From Ornithinimicrobium cerasi (GTDB lineage Bacteria > Actinomycetota > Actinomycetes > Actinomycetales > Dermatophilaceae), in contig NZ_QZMN01000010.1 of the NCBI RefSeq assembly GCF_003702705.1, forward strand, positions 62,001 through 126,000: a stretch of 64,000 nucleotides of DNA, written 5' to 3'. Both the position numbers and the translations under genes were made by a program. A model generated the notes under the pieces. It did no database searches. It had not been told where the DNA came from and saw only the letters and a program-made list of their open reading frames with translations. This document shows positions 16,268 to 24,989 of the stretch, piece by piece. Each line of letters starts with the position of its first letter. The first letter of the stretch is position 1.

Positions 16268-18741
16268 TGAGCACCTGGCTGACCGCCGGCCTCCTGTCAC
16301 GGGGACGCCGTCTGCTCTCCGCGGCGGTGGCCATCATCATCGGGGTGGCCTTCCTGACCACCAGCCTCGCGGCCGTGTCCACGGCGCAGCGGGGCATGGA
16401 GGACGCGCTCGGGGCGGGCCTGCGCGAGGCGGACCTCGTCGTCACGGGCGAGGAGGGCGCCCCGGTGCCGCTGCAGGTCCACGACGAGCTGGCCTCGGTC
16501 GAGGAGCTGGTCGCGGTGCGGGGGCGGGTCACGGTGTCCGCCGAGCTCGGCCCGGAGGAGTGGGTCATGGGTGCGACCCTCCCGTCCGTCGGGGTGACAC
16601 TGCTCGACGGCCGGCTGGCGCAGGAGCGCGGGGAGATCGTCGTCGACACCGACCTCGCGGAGCGGGCACCGGTCGGTGAGGTGCTCACCGTGCGGGTGCT
16701 CGCCGCCGCCGACGACACCGCGACCGTCGACGTTGACGTCGTCGACCTGGACGTCGTCGGCGTGGCCGACTTCGGCGACGGGGACCCGGTGCTCTCCTAC
16801 GGCCCGGCGTTCGTCGCCACCGACGCCACCCTGCGCGACGTCGACCCCGCCCTCACGTACGACGCCCTGATGCTGGACCTTGCCGCCGGCGCCGACGAGG
16901 AGGCCGCCCGGACCGCGATCGTCGGGGCCTGGGGGGAGGCGGTCGTCCAGACCGGTCCGGAGGCCGCCGCGGAGCGGGTCTCGAGGTTCACCGGCGGCAC
17001 CGACGCGCTGGCGGCCATGCTGCTCGGCTTCGGTGCGGTGGCCCTCGCGACGGCCGCGATCGTCATCGCCAACACCTTCACGATCACCCTCGCGCAGCGC
17101 ACCGGTGAGCTCGCCCTGCTGCGGGCCGTCGGTGCGACCCGAGCTCAGGTCCGTCGGCTGGTGCTCCTCGAGGCCCTCCTGCTCGGGCTCGTCGCGTCGG
17201 CGGTGGGCGTGGGGCTGGGGCTCCTCGGGGCACGAGGTCTGCTCGGGCTCTCCGGGCGCTTCGACCTGGGCATCCCGCTGGGGACCGAGGTGGCCGTCAC
17301 CCCGCTCGTCCTGGGCGTGCCGTTCGCGGTCGGCGCAGTCGTCACCGTGGCGGCGAGCCTGTGGCCAGCGGTCCGCGCCACCCGCGTCTCCCCCCTCGCG
17401 GCCCTGCGCCCGGACGGGGAGGCGGCCGGTCGCCGGCGCACCCCGTGGGTGCGTCTGGTCCTGGCGACCGTCCTGGTGGGCGCGGGCGTCGCCGCGATGG
17501 GGTATGCCGCCACGCACCGCGACCTGCTCAGCGGGGTGGCGGGGGGTCTGGTGTCCTTCGTCGGTGTGCTCGTGGCCGGTGTCGTCGTGGTGCCGACGGC
17601 GGTGCGGGCCCTCGGGATGGTCGCCCGGACGGCCGGGGTCCCGGGACGGCTCGCGGTCGACAACGCCGTGCGCAACCCCGGCCGCGCCGCGGCCACGTCC
17701 GCAGCCCTGCTCGTCGGGGTCACCCTCATCACGATGACGTCGGTCGGTGCCGCCTCGGCCGAGCGGACCGCGCTCGGCGAGATCGACGGTGCCTACGCGG
17801 TGGACGTGCTGGTGGAGGGGAGCGGCGAGGTCGTCCCCGAGCCGCTCGCGGCGGACGTCCTCGCAAGGGTGGCTGCCGCGGAGGGGGTCGAGACCGCCCG
17901 GGCCGTGGAGACGGCATACCTGAGCGTGGGGGAGGAGTGGGCGCCCACGGCGACGCTGGGGCTGGACCCGGCTCGCGACGGCGACGTCGTGCGCAGCTCG
18001 GCGCTGTCCGACCTCGTGCCCGGCACGCTCGGGCTGAGCAACGCCATGCTGGCGATCTACGGGCTCGAGGCGGGGGACGGTGTGACCGTCAGCGGGCCGG
18101 GCGGCTCTGCGGACCTGCGGGTGGTCGAGCTGGCGGTCGGGTACCAGGTCGCCGTCAACGTCTCCGACCTGCGTGCGCTCGGCGGGGACGACGTCGCCAC
18201 CGGGGCGGTGCTGGTCGGGCTGACCGACGACGCCGACGTGGCCGAGGCGATGAGTGCGGTCCGGGAGGTCGCCGACGACGCCGGTCTGGCCGTGTCGGGT
18301 GCCGCCATGGAGCGCGCGGTCATCACCCAGGTGCTCGACGTGCTCGTCCTCGTCACGACGGCGCTGCTCGGGGTCGCGGTCCTCATCGCCGTCGTCGGCA
18401 TCGCCAACACGTTGTCGTTGTCGGTGGTGGAGCGGCACCGGGAGCACGCTCTGCTGCGGGGTCTCGGACTGACCCGGGGGCAGATGAGGCTCATGCTGCT
18501 CACCGAAGGCGTCCTGCTCGCGGTGGTCAGCGCGATCCTCGGGCTCGCGATCGGGGTCGGTTACGCCGCGCTCGGCGTCCAGACCGTCCTGCCGGCTGGC
18601 ACTGCCCTGCAGCTGTCGGTCCCGTGGGCGCAGGTCGGTGCCATCGTCGGGGTGGCGGTGCTCGCCGGTGTGCTGGCGAGCGTGCTGCCTGCGCGGCGGG
18701 CGACACGGGTGAGCCCCGTCGAGGGGCTGGTCGCCACGTAG
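16267..18741 (+). CDS. FtsX-domain ABC permease
   Basis: An 824-residue permease with an N-terminal transmembrane helix (AAVAIIIGVAFLTTSLA) and a large external domain (about residues 40-235). A first FtsX domain of three helices (about 245-390) follows, then a second membrane/external unit and a C-terminal FtsX domain (about 690-815), each ending in the conserved LPARRATRVSPVEGL-like tail. This duplicated arrangement is typical of actinobacterial exporters linked to NarL-type two-component systems. The partner ATPase is immediately upstream with overlapping codons. The substrate is unknown; cell-envelope-active antibiotics or lipids are common guesses. Confidence 0.9.
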   Translation: MSTWLTAGLLSRGRRLLSAAVAIIIGVAFLTTSLAAVSTAQRGMEDALGAGLREADLVVTGEEGAPVPLQVHDELASVEELVAVRGRVTVSAELGPEEWVMGATLPSVGVTLLDGRLAQERGEIVVDTDLAERAPVGEVLTVRVLAAADDTATVDVDVVDLDVVGVADFGDGDPVLSYGPAFVATDATLRDVDPALTYDALMLDLAAGADEEAARTAIVGAWGEAVVQTGPEAAAERVSRFTGGTDALAAMLLGFGAVALATAAIVIANTFTITLAQRTGELALLRAVGATRAQVRRLVLLEALLLGLVASAVGVGLGLLGARGLLGLSGRFDLGIPLGTEVAVTPLVLGVPFAVGAVVTVAASLWPAVRATRVSPLAALRPDGEAAGRRRTPWVRLVLATVLVGAGVAAMGYAATHRDLLSGVAGGLVSFVGVLVAGVVVVPTAVRALGMVARTAGVPGRLAVDNAVRNPGRAAATSAALLVGVTLITMTSVGAASAERTALGEIDGAYAVDVLVEGSGEVVPEPLAADVLARVAAAEGVETARAVETAYLSVGEEWAPTATLGLDPARDGDVVRSSALSDLVPGTLGLSNAMLAIYGLEAGDGVTVSGPGGSADLRVVELAVGYQVAVNVSDLRALGGDDVATGAVLVGLTDDADVAEAMSAVREVADDAGLAVSGAAMERAVITQVLDVLVLVTTALLGVAVLIAVVGIANTLSLSVVERHREHALLRGLGLTRGQMRLMLLTEGVLLAVVSAILGLAIGVGYAALGVQTVLPAGTALQLSVPWAQVGAIVGVAVLAGVLASVLPARRATRVSPVEGLVAT

Positions 18742-18821
18742 CTCCGTCGGGTCGTCGGTGGGACATCCGGCGGCCCGGCGTTCCGGGCCCCGCCGCGAAG
18801 GGACGCGCGGCGTGCGGGCCA

Positions 18822-18881
18822 GGTCGGGAAGGGACTCCCGACCCGTGCGCCGCCCGGTCACCCCGTGAGGGTGGCCGGGCG
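18822..18881. terminator. Two hairpins between convergent genes
   Basis: The first hairpin is GTCGGGA-AGGGAC-TCCCGAC (about 18822-18842). The second, 18851-18881, is a 13-bp stem (CGCCCGG, one wobble pair, CACCC) closed by the loop CGTGA and returning GGGTG, CCGGGCG. They sit between the ABC permease (plus) and the HNH gene (minus). There is no U-run, as is usual for GC-rich actinomycetes. The second is a strong candidate bidirectional terminator. Confidence 0.65.
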
Positions 18882-18929
18882 GTCGTGCGTCGGGGCGGTC
18901 GTGCGGTCGGGGCAGGGTGATCGTGGTGG

Positions 18930-21086
18930 TCAGGCGGCGTCGGTGTCGTCGGCGAGCGGGTCGTCGGCGGGGGTGCCGGTGTTGCCGACGGCCGCGGTGT
19001 TGTCGTCGGTGGAGTCGTGGAGGAGGTCATCGAGGGTGGGGTGGGTGGGTGAGGGTCCCTGGTAGGTCTGGCCCTTGCTGTCGGTCCAGTCCTGACGGAT
19101 CCAGGTGCTGTCGCGGCCTTCGAGATCGGGGCCTTCGAGATCGGGGTGGTGGGGGTCGCGGTGCGTGCCGGGGGTGCCGGCCCGGGCCGTGAGGGTGGCG
19201 TAGGTGAGGCGGTCGGCGAGGTCGCGGCGGGCGTCGGGGTCGTGGGGGTGCCGGGTGCGCAGGTGGGTGCGGTAGTCGTAGGTGCGGGTGGTGAGGACCT
19301 GACCCAGGACGGTGGTGATGCTGAGGTCGCGGCGGGCACCGATGGACAGGTGCCAGGACCCGTCGGTCTTGAACTTGTGGGGCTGGCGGGCGAGCAGGAC
19401 CAGGTTGGTCTCGCTGGTCGGGCCGCCGGCCCACCCGTAGGGGGTGACGTGGTCCAGCTCGCCGGCGTGGGCGCCGAGGCGGGAGCCAGGGGCCCGGTTG
19501 TACACGTCGGCGGCGATGATCTGGCGGCGCATGTCCGTGTCCGGGCGGTAGGTGGCGATGGTGCGCTCCACGAGCCGCCCGTCTCGGGGGTCCACGACCA
19601 GGCGGTGCAGGGTGGTGCCGGGGAACAGTGCCAGCTCGCGGGCGTGGCCGTCGCTGATGAAAAAGGGGTGCGGGCCCAGGACCTCTGCCACCATCCCCCG
19701 CCCCGGCCCGTCCGGTCGTGGGGCAGGGGCCTGCCATGCAGGTGGGTCAGGGTCAGGGTCAGGGTCGGGGTCGGGGCCAGGGTCGGGTGCCGGGCCGTGG
19801 TTCGGCTCGTGACCGGGAGCTGGGTCGTCGTCGGAGGGGTGCGGCAGGTGGGTGGGGTCGCCACAGCGGGCGCACATCGGGAAGCCGCCGGCCAGCGTGG
19901 CGAAGGGGACGATCACCTGCAGCGCCACGGTCGGGAGCCCGTTGACGACCCTGGCCAGCAGCTGCATGTCAGCCGGGGCGAGTACCTCGTCAAGGAGAGC
20001 CTGAACCTGACCCTCACCGTCCTCGTCGCAGTGGCCCTCGGCGTCCTGATCGCGCCGGCCATGCTCGTGGCCCTCCTCTCCCGTCGCCCGGTCCGCCACC
20101 TCGTCCGCCACCCTGTCCTCCGCCTCGTCCTGCACCTCGTCCTGCACCTCGTCCTTCGCCGCCCCGTGAGGCTGCGCGTCCGTGTCCTCAGTCGATCGCG
20201 CAGCGGTGTCGGTGGTGCCCGTGGTGCCGGTGGGGGTGGTCAGGGCGATGGTGCCGTAGAGGAGCAGGCCTCGCGCTGCGTCCGAACGCAGCTGGTCGAG
20301 GGTGCGCTCGTCGCCACGGCGACGGATCGTGCGGGCGGCCCGGTCCACGCGCTGCCCGGCGGCCACGACCGAGGCGGCCGGCCCGGTGATCCGCATCGTC
20401 GCGGTGCCGTCGTCGTGGACCCGCACGCTGACGCGTCGGGCCGCGTAGGCCCGTGCCCGACGCGCCTTCTCGGCGTCGGGGTCGGTGGACCGGCACGCCT
20501 CGACCTCGGCCTGCAGCGCCGTGGTGAACCGCGGGTGGTCCCACGGGCGGTGGTGCAGCGATCCGTCCGGATCCAGCCGTTGTTCGACCGCCTGGGCCGG
20601 GTCGTCCCCGAACAGCGCCTCACCCACCAGCACCCGCTGCGGGTGCGTCAGTGACGCAGTCGCGTCCAGGAACACCCGGACCAAGGGCCAGGACGCCTCC
20701 CCCACTGCCAACGCGGCCTCCAGCACCGCACGCAGGTCTGACGGCGCGGTCGCCGCCCGCACCAGGGTCCTCGCCTCCGTGATCCCGAAGCCGACCGCCA
20801 CCTGCAGCTCCGCCGCCGCCAACCCCCGCACCTCCGTCTCCACGGACGCCGCCTCCGTGCGCCCCATCTGCTCCGGGTCGAGCCCGCGCCGCTCCAGCAC
20901 CGCCGCCCGGCACCCCGCCACCACCTCCTCCGTCGCCCGCACCAGGTCCAGGTCGACCCGGGAGCGTTGTGCCCCCACCTCCCGCAACCGCAGCACCCCC
21001 GGATGCACGACCCCCTCACCCGCACGGAGCCCCGCCGCCGCCCCCGGCGCGCTCCTCCCAGATCCCTCTCCTGCCGCCGTCACCAT
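18930..21086 (-). CDS. DUF222 / 13E12-family HNH endonuclease
   Basis: A 718-residue protein of the 13E12 repeat family. An N-terminal DUF222 region (about residues 20-300, helical, with ERTLDQLRSDAARGLLL) is followed by a long low-complexity acidic linker (DEVQDEVQDEAEDR and a DP-dipeptide tract). A C-terminal HNH module then has the zinc-type cysteines CARCGDPTH and the active-site string ELDHVTPYGWAGGPTSETNL near residue 545. ATG 21086 has GGAGG suitably upstream; GTG 21095 is an alternative. The promoter region contains an actinobacterial LexA box. Such genes are SOS-controlled in mycobacteria, so DNA-damage induction is likely. Biological role unknown. Confidence 0.9.
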   Translation of the reverse strand: MVTAAGEGSGRSAPGAAAGLRAGEGVVHPGVLRLREVGAQRSRVDLDLVRATEEVVAGCRAAVLERRGLDPEQMGRTEAASVETEVRGLAAAELQVAVGFGITEARTLVRAATAPSDLRAVLEAALAVGEASWPLVRVFLDATASLTHPQRVLVGEALFGDDPAQAVEQRLDPDGSLHHRPWDHPRFTTALQAEVEACRSTDPDAEKARRARAYAARRVSVRVHDDGTATMRITGPAASVVAAGQRVDRAARTIRRRGDERTLDQLRSDAARGLLLYGTIALTTPTGTTGTTDTAARSTEDTDAQPHGAAKDEVQDEVQDEAEDRVADEVADRATGEEGHEHGRRDQDAEGHCDEDGEGQVQALLDEVLAPADMQLLARVVNGLPTVALQVIVPFATLAGGFPMCARCGDPTHLPHPSDDDPAPGHEPNHGPAPDPGPDPDPDPDPDPPAWQAPAPRPDGPGRGMVAEVLGPHPFFISDGHARELALFPGTTLHRLVVDPRDGRLVERTIATYRPDTDMRRQIIAADVYNRAPGSRLGAHAGELDHVTPYGWAGGPTSETNLVLLARQPHKFKTDGSWHLSIGARRDLSITTVLGQVLTTRTYDYRTHLRTRHPHDPDARRDLADRLTYATLTARAGTPGTHRDPHHPDLEGPDLEGRDSTWIRQDWTDSKGQTYQGPSPTHPTLDDLLHDSTDDNTAAVGNTGTPADDPLADDTDAA
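19744..19785. repeat. GGGTCA/GGGTCG hexamer tract (G-quadruplex-capable)
   Basis: Six to seven tandem GGGTCA/GGGTCG hexamers inside the HNH gene encode the Asp-Pro dipeptide tract of the linker. Four G3 runs with 3-base loops (19744-19764) meet the textbook G-quadruplex pattern on the plus strand, which is the template strand of this gene. Copy number is likely to vary by slippage without breaking the frame. Confidence 0.8.
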
Positions 21087-21118
21087 GCCCCTCACCTCCC
21101 CTCGGTGCGACTACTCTC

Positions 21119-21137
21119 ATTCTAGAACACATGTTCG
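21119..21137 (-). promoter_or_regulatory. LexA (SOS) box and promoter of the HNH gene
   Basis: GAACACATGTTCG (21125-21137) is GAAC-N4-GTTC; read on the minus strand it is CGAACATGTGTTC, matching the Gram-positive/mycobacterial LexA consensus CGAAC-N4-GTTYG at all but the last flank base. It directly abuts a -10-like TAGAAT (minus strand, 21124-21119), so LexA binding would cover the promoter. The HNH start codon is 33 bases downstream of this -10. The P-type ATPase starts divergently at 21248 and could also feel the site. Confidence 0.8.
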
Positions 21138-21247
21138 AATACGATGCGATCTATCCACAGGCGTGTCGTGAGCTTCCCCCGCGCCGGTGCACGAAGCGCA
21201 GCCTGTCCTTGCTGGCCTCCCACGCCAGGGTGCGATAGGCCTGAGAC

Positions 21248-23175
21248 ATGGGCACGGTCGCCCCGGTTCTGCGTCGTCACCCCCTCGTCGGGCTGACCCT
21301 GGGGGTGCTCGTCCTCGTCCTCGTCCTCGCCCTGGCCGTCGCCGGCGCCGACCAGCCGGCGCAGTGGCTGGCGACGGGCTACGTCACGGTCGTGGTGCTG
21401 CGCACCTCTGCCGGCATGGTCCGGGACCTCGTGCGCGGGCACTACGGGCTGGACGTTCTCGCCGTCGTCGCCATGGTCTCCACGCTGCTCGTGGGGGAGC
21501 ACCTCGCCTCGCTCATCATCGTGCTCATGCTCAGCGGCGGAGAGGCGCTGGAGGAGTATGCCGCCACGCGCGCCCGCGCCGAGCTCACCGACCTCCTCGA
21601 AAGGGCCCCGCAGGTCGCCCACAGGGTCGTCGGCACCGGCAGCGGCACCGGCACCGGCGTCGAGGACGTCGCCGTCGACGAGGTGGAGCCGGGTGACGTG
21701 CTCCTCGTCAGGCCTGCGGAGGTCGTCCCCGTCGACGGGGAGCTCCTCGCCGAGGAGGCCTCCTTCGACGAGTCCTCGCTCACCGGTGAGAGCCTGCCGG
21801 TCACCCACGTGCGGGGTGACCACGTCCTCAGCGGCTCCCTCAACGGCAGCGCCGCGGTGGCCGTCCGGGCGACGGCGCGCGCGGCCGACTCCCAGTACCA
21901 GCGCATCCTGCGCCTCGTGGCCGCGGCGGACGACGCGAAGGCACCGACGGTCCGGGTCGCCGACCGTTTCGCGGTGCCGTTCACGGCCGTCGCGCTGGTC
22001 ATCGGTGGACTGGCGTGGTCCCTCTCGGGCGACCCCACCCGGTTCGCCGAGGTGATGGTGCTGGCGACCCCCTGCCCCCTGCTCATCGCCGCCCCGGTCG
22101 CCTTCCTCGGCGGGACCAGCCGTGCAGCACGCTCGGGCATCGTGGTCAAGGGCGGGGCGACGCTGGAGGCGCTGGCCCGGTCCCGCTCGGTCGCCTTCGA
22201 CAAGACCGGCACCCTCAGCCAGGCCGGCCGGAGCTCGCCCGGGTCGAGGTCGTGGAGGGGCACGACCCGGACGAGGTGCTGCGGCTGGCCGCCTCGGCAG
22301 AGCAGTTCTCCTCGCACGTGCTGGCCGACGGCGTGATGCGCGCGGCCCACGCCCGTGAGCTGTCCCTGTCGGAGGGCAGCGAGGCGCAGGAACGGGCCAC
22401 CGACGGCGTGACGGCGGTCGTGGACGGCCGGTCCGTGGTCGTCGGCAAGCTGCGCCTGGTCCGCGAGACCGACCCCACGGCATACCCCTGCCCGGTGCGC
22501 AGCGGCGAGACCTCGGTGGCGGTCGCGGTCGACGGGCTCCTGGCAGGGCACCTCGTCCTCGTCGACCCGCTGCGCCCCAACGCCGCCGCCACGGTGCGCG
22601 TCCTGCGCGAGCTGGGGATGCAGGAGGTCGCGCTGCTCACCGGCGACAACGTCGCCACCGCGTGGTCCATGGCCGACGAGGCCGGCATCGGCAGCGTCCA
22701 TGCCGAGCTGCTCCCCGAGGACAAGGTCCGCCTGGTCGCCGGGATGTCGCACCGGCCGGTCGTCATGGTCGGCGACGGCGTCAACGACGCCCCCGTGCTC
22801 GCCGCCGCCGACGTCGGGATCGCCATGGGGGCGCGCGGCTCCACGGCGGCGAGCGAGGCCGCCGACGTGGTGATCACCCGCGACGACATCGGCAAGGTGG
22901 TGCAGGCGGTCGACATCGGGCGCCAGACCTACCGGGTCGCGCTGACGGCCATCTGGATCGGAGTGTGGCTGAGCCTGGGGCTGATGGTCGTGGCCGCCTT
23001 CGGCCACGTCCCGGCGGTCGCCGGCGCGCTCACCCAGGAGCTCGTCGACCTCGCGGCGATCCTCTACGCGCTCCTGGCGCTGCGCCCCGGCCGTGAGCAC
23101 CCCGAGCTGCTGGAACCAGCCCCGGTGCCGGCCAGGGCCGATCGCGCCGACCGAGACGTCCTGGAGAGCTCCTAG
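21248..23175 (+). pseudogene. P1B-type heavy-metal ATPase, interrupted by a one-base frameshift
   Basis: A metal-transporting P-type ATPase without an N-terminal HMA domain. The upstream frame (21248-22336) gives six membrane segments, the actuator motif LTGES, the metal-site motif TPCPLLIAAP (about residues 274-283) and the phosphorylation motif DKTGTL (318-323). It then shifts into an unrelated frame. The rest (GRPELARV onward, SSHVLAD, LTGDN, VGDGVNDAPVL and the last two helices) is intact in the +2 frame to 23175. Restoring one G in the run at 22222-22223 yields the expected DKTGTLSQGRPEL and a 642-residue protein. The break may be a real null mutation, phase variation or a sequencing error in a G run. 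TPC (not CPC or SPC) leaves the metal unassigned. Confidence 0.85.
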
Positions 23176-24989
23176 GATGCTCCGCCCAACCGCTGCCGCA
23201 GCCCGCTCGCCCGGACCACCCGGCGCGCCACGGCCGCCCGCACGACCTCCTCGGTGGCCACCACGCGCACCCGCTCCTGCGCCCTCGTCACCGCGGTGTA
23301 GAACAGCTCCCGCGTGAGCAGCGGCGACTCGGTCTCGGGCAGCAGCACGGTGACCTCCTCGGCCTGGCTGCCCTGCGCCTTGTGGATGGTCATCGCGTGC
23401 ATGGTCTCGACGTCGCCCAGCCGGCCCGGCGCGAACCGCTGCGCTCCTGCCGGACCCTCGATGACGGCCATCCGCACCGGGGTCCCGTCGGGCTTCTGCG
23501 AGGCGACGACCACCCCGGTGTCACCGTTGAGGACCCCCGTGGCGTAGTCGTTGGCGGTGACCAGCAGGGGTCGCCCGACGTACATCGGGTCGTAGAACGT
23601 CAGCCCGGTGTCCTCGCCCAGCCAGGTCTCCGCCCAGCGGTTCCAGGTGCGCACCCCCTGCGGCCCCTCGCGGTGGGCGCACAGCAGCCGGTGCCGTCCC
23701 AGCGCCCGCATCGCCAGCTCGGCGTCACCGCGCCGGGCGGCGTCGAGCACCGCGCGCGCATGCCGGGTCACCAACGGCCTCAGGTATGCCGTCACCTCAC
23801 CCTCCCGGACCCACTCCACCTCCGCGCTGCCCGCCGAGAGCGCGGCGACGACGGCGTCGGCGTCCCCGACGCGCAACGCCTCGGCCAGGGCCCCGATGGT
23901 CTCGCCGTAGCGGTGCACGGTCCGCAGGCGGGCGAGGGCGACGGGGGAGGCGAGCGGCGTGCGGGCGGCACCGGCCACGATGTCGGCGAGGACCGCCCCG
24001 GCGTCGACGGAGACCAGCTGGTCGGCGTCGCCGACGAGGATCAGCCGGGCAGCGGGCCGCAGTGCCTCCAGCAGCCTCGCCATGTGGGTGAGGGAGACCA
24101 TCGACGCCTCGTCGACGAGCACCACGTCGTGGGGGAGCCGGTTGGAGCGGTCGTGCCGGAACCGCGTGCGGCTGTCCGGCCGCCAGCCGAGCAGCCGGTG
24201 CAGGGTGAGCGCCTCGACGTCGGCGAGGGGCTCGATCACCGCTCGCGTCGCGGGGTCGGGGGTCCGGGCGAGGATCTCGCCGAGGGCGTCGGCGACGGCT
24301 GCCCGGACGCGGGCCGCGGCCTTGCCCGTCGGGGCGGCCAGCCCCACGCGCAGCGGCCGCTCGCTCCCCGCCGCCGCCTGCTCCGCCAGGAGGGCGAGGA
24401 CGCCCGCCACGGTCGTCGTCTTGCCCGTCCCGGGGCCACCGGTGAGCACGGCGGTCCGGGCGTGGGCGAGCACCTGCGCGGCGGCGCGCTGCTCGGCATA
24501 CCCCTCGCCGGGGAAGACGCGCTCGAGCCCGGCCGCCAGGACGACGTCGTCCACCGGCGGGGGACCCTGGGCCGCCCGGGCGCGCAGGTCGTCGACGACC
24601 TGCACCTCCTGGTGGTGGTAGCGCTGCAGGTAGACCAGGCCCTGGTCGACGACGAGCGCGCCCTCCCGGACCAGCCTGCTGCCGGCCACCCGCTCGGTCC
24701 AGCCGTCGGTGGCCGGCCACGGCAGGTCGCGGAGCGGACCCTCGTCGGGGGTGAGATCCGCCAGGTCGACGGCGACGGAGCCGGAGCGGACGGCGCGGGA
24801 GGCCAGCGCGGCGGCGAGCACCGCGTCCTCGTCCTGCTCGTGGCTCACCCGCGCCAGCGTGCGCGCGATGTGCACGTCGGCCGCGGTGAGGAGGCCGGCC
24901 CGGTTGAACGCCCCGAGGGCGCCGCTCGCGCTGAGCGCCAGCCGGCGGTCGTCGCCGCCGACCGGCTCGAACGTCTCCAGCAGGCTCAT
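23172..24989 (-). CDS. recD: Exodeoxyribonuclease V alpha subunit (RecD helicase)
   Basis: A 605-residue 5'-3' SF1 helicase subunit of RecBCD, which processes double-strand breaks for recombination. Walker A is TGGPGTGKTTT (about residues 178-188), motif II is VLVDEASMV, motif III GDADQLVSV, and the C-terminal motifs are AMTIHKAQGSQ and LFYTAVTRAQ. The start ATG overlaps the recB stop (ATGA). The last bases overlap the convergent ATPase gene by four bases. It is the third gene of a recC-recB-recD operon. Confidence 0.96.
   Translation of the reverse strand: MSLLETFEPVGGDDRRLALSASGALGAFNRAGLLTAADVHIARTLARVSHEQDEDAVLAAALASRAVRSGSVAVDLADLTPDEGPLRDLPWPATDGWTERVAGSRLVREGALVVDQGLVYLQRYHHQEVQVVDDLRARAAQGPPPVDDVVLAAGLERVFPGEGYAEQRAAAQVLAHARTAVLTGGPGTGKTTTVAGVLALLAEQAAAGSERPLRVGLAAPTGKAAARVRAAVADALGEILARTPDPATRAVIEPLADVEALTLHRLLGWRPDSRTRFRHDRSNRLPHDVVLVDEASMVSLTHMARLLEALRPAARLILVGDADQLVSVDAGAVLADIVAGAARTPLASPVALARLRTVHRYGETIGALAEALRVGDADAVVAALSAGSAEVEWVREGEVTAYLRPLVTRHARAVLDAARRGDAELAMRALGRHRLLCAHREGPQGVRTWNRWAETWLGEDTGLTFYDPMYVGRPLLVTANDYATGVLNGDTGVVVASQKPDGTPVRMAVIEGPAGAQRFAPGRLGDVETMHAMTIHKAQGSQAEEVTVLLPETESPLLTRELFYTAVTRAQERVRVVATEEVVRAAVARRVVRASGLRQRLGGAS

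Noticed and set aside
21125-21150. tRNA T-arm (GTTCGAATAC-like)
   Set aside because: No acceptor or anticodon stem pairs with it; the sequence is explained by the LexA box.
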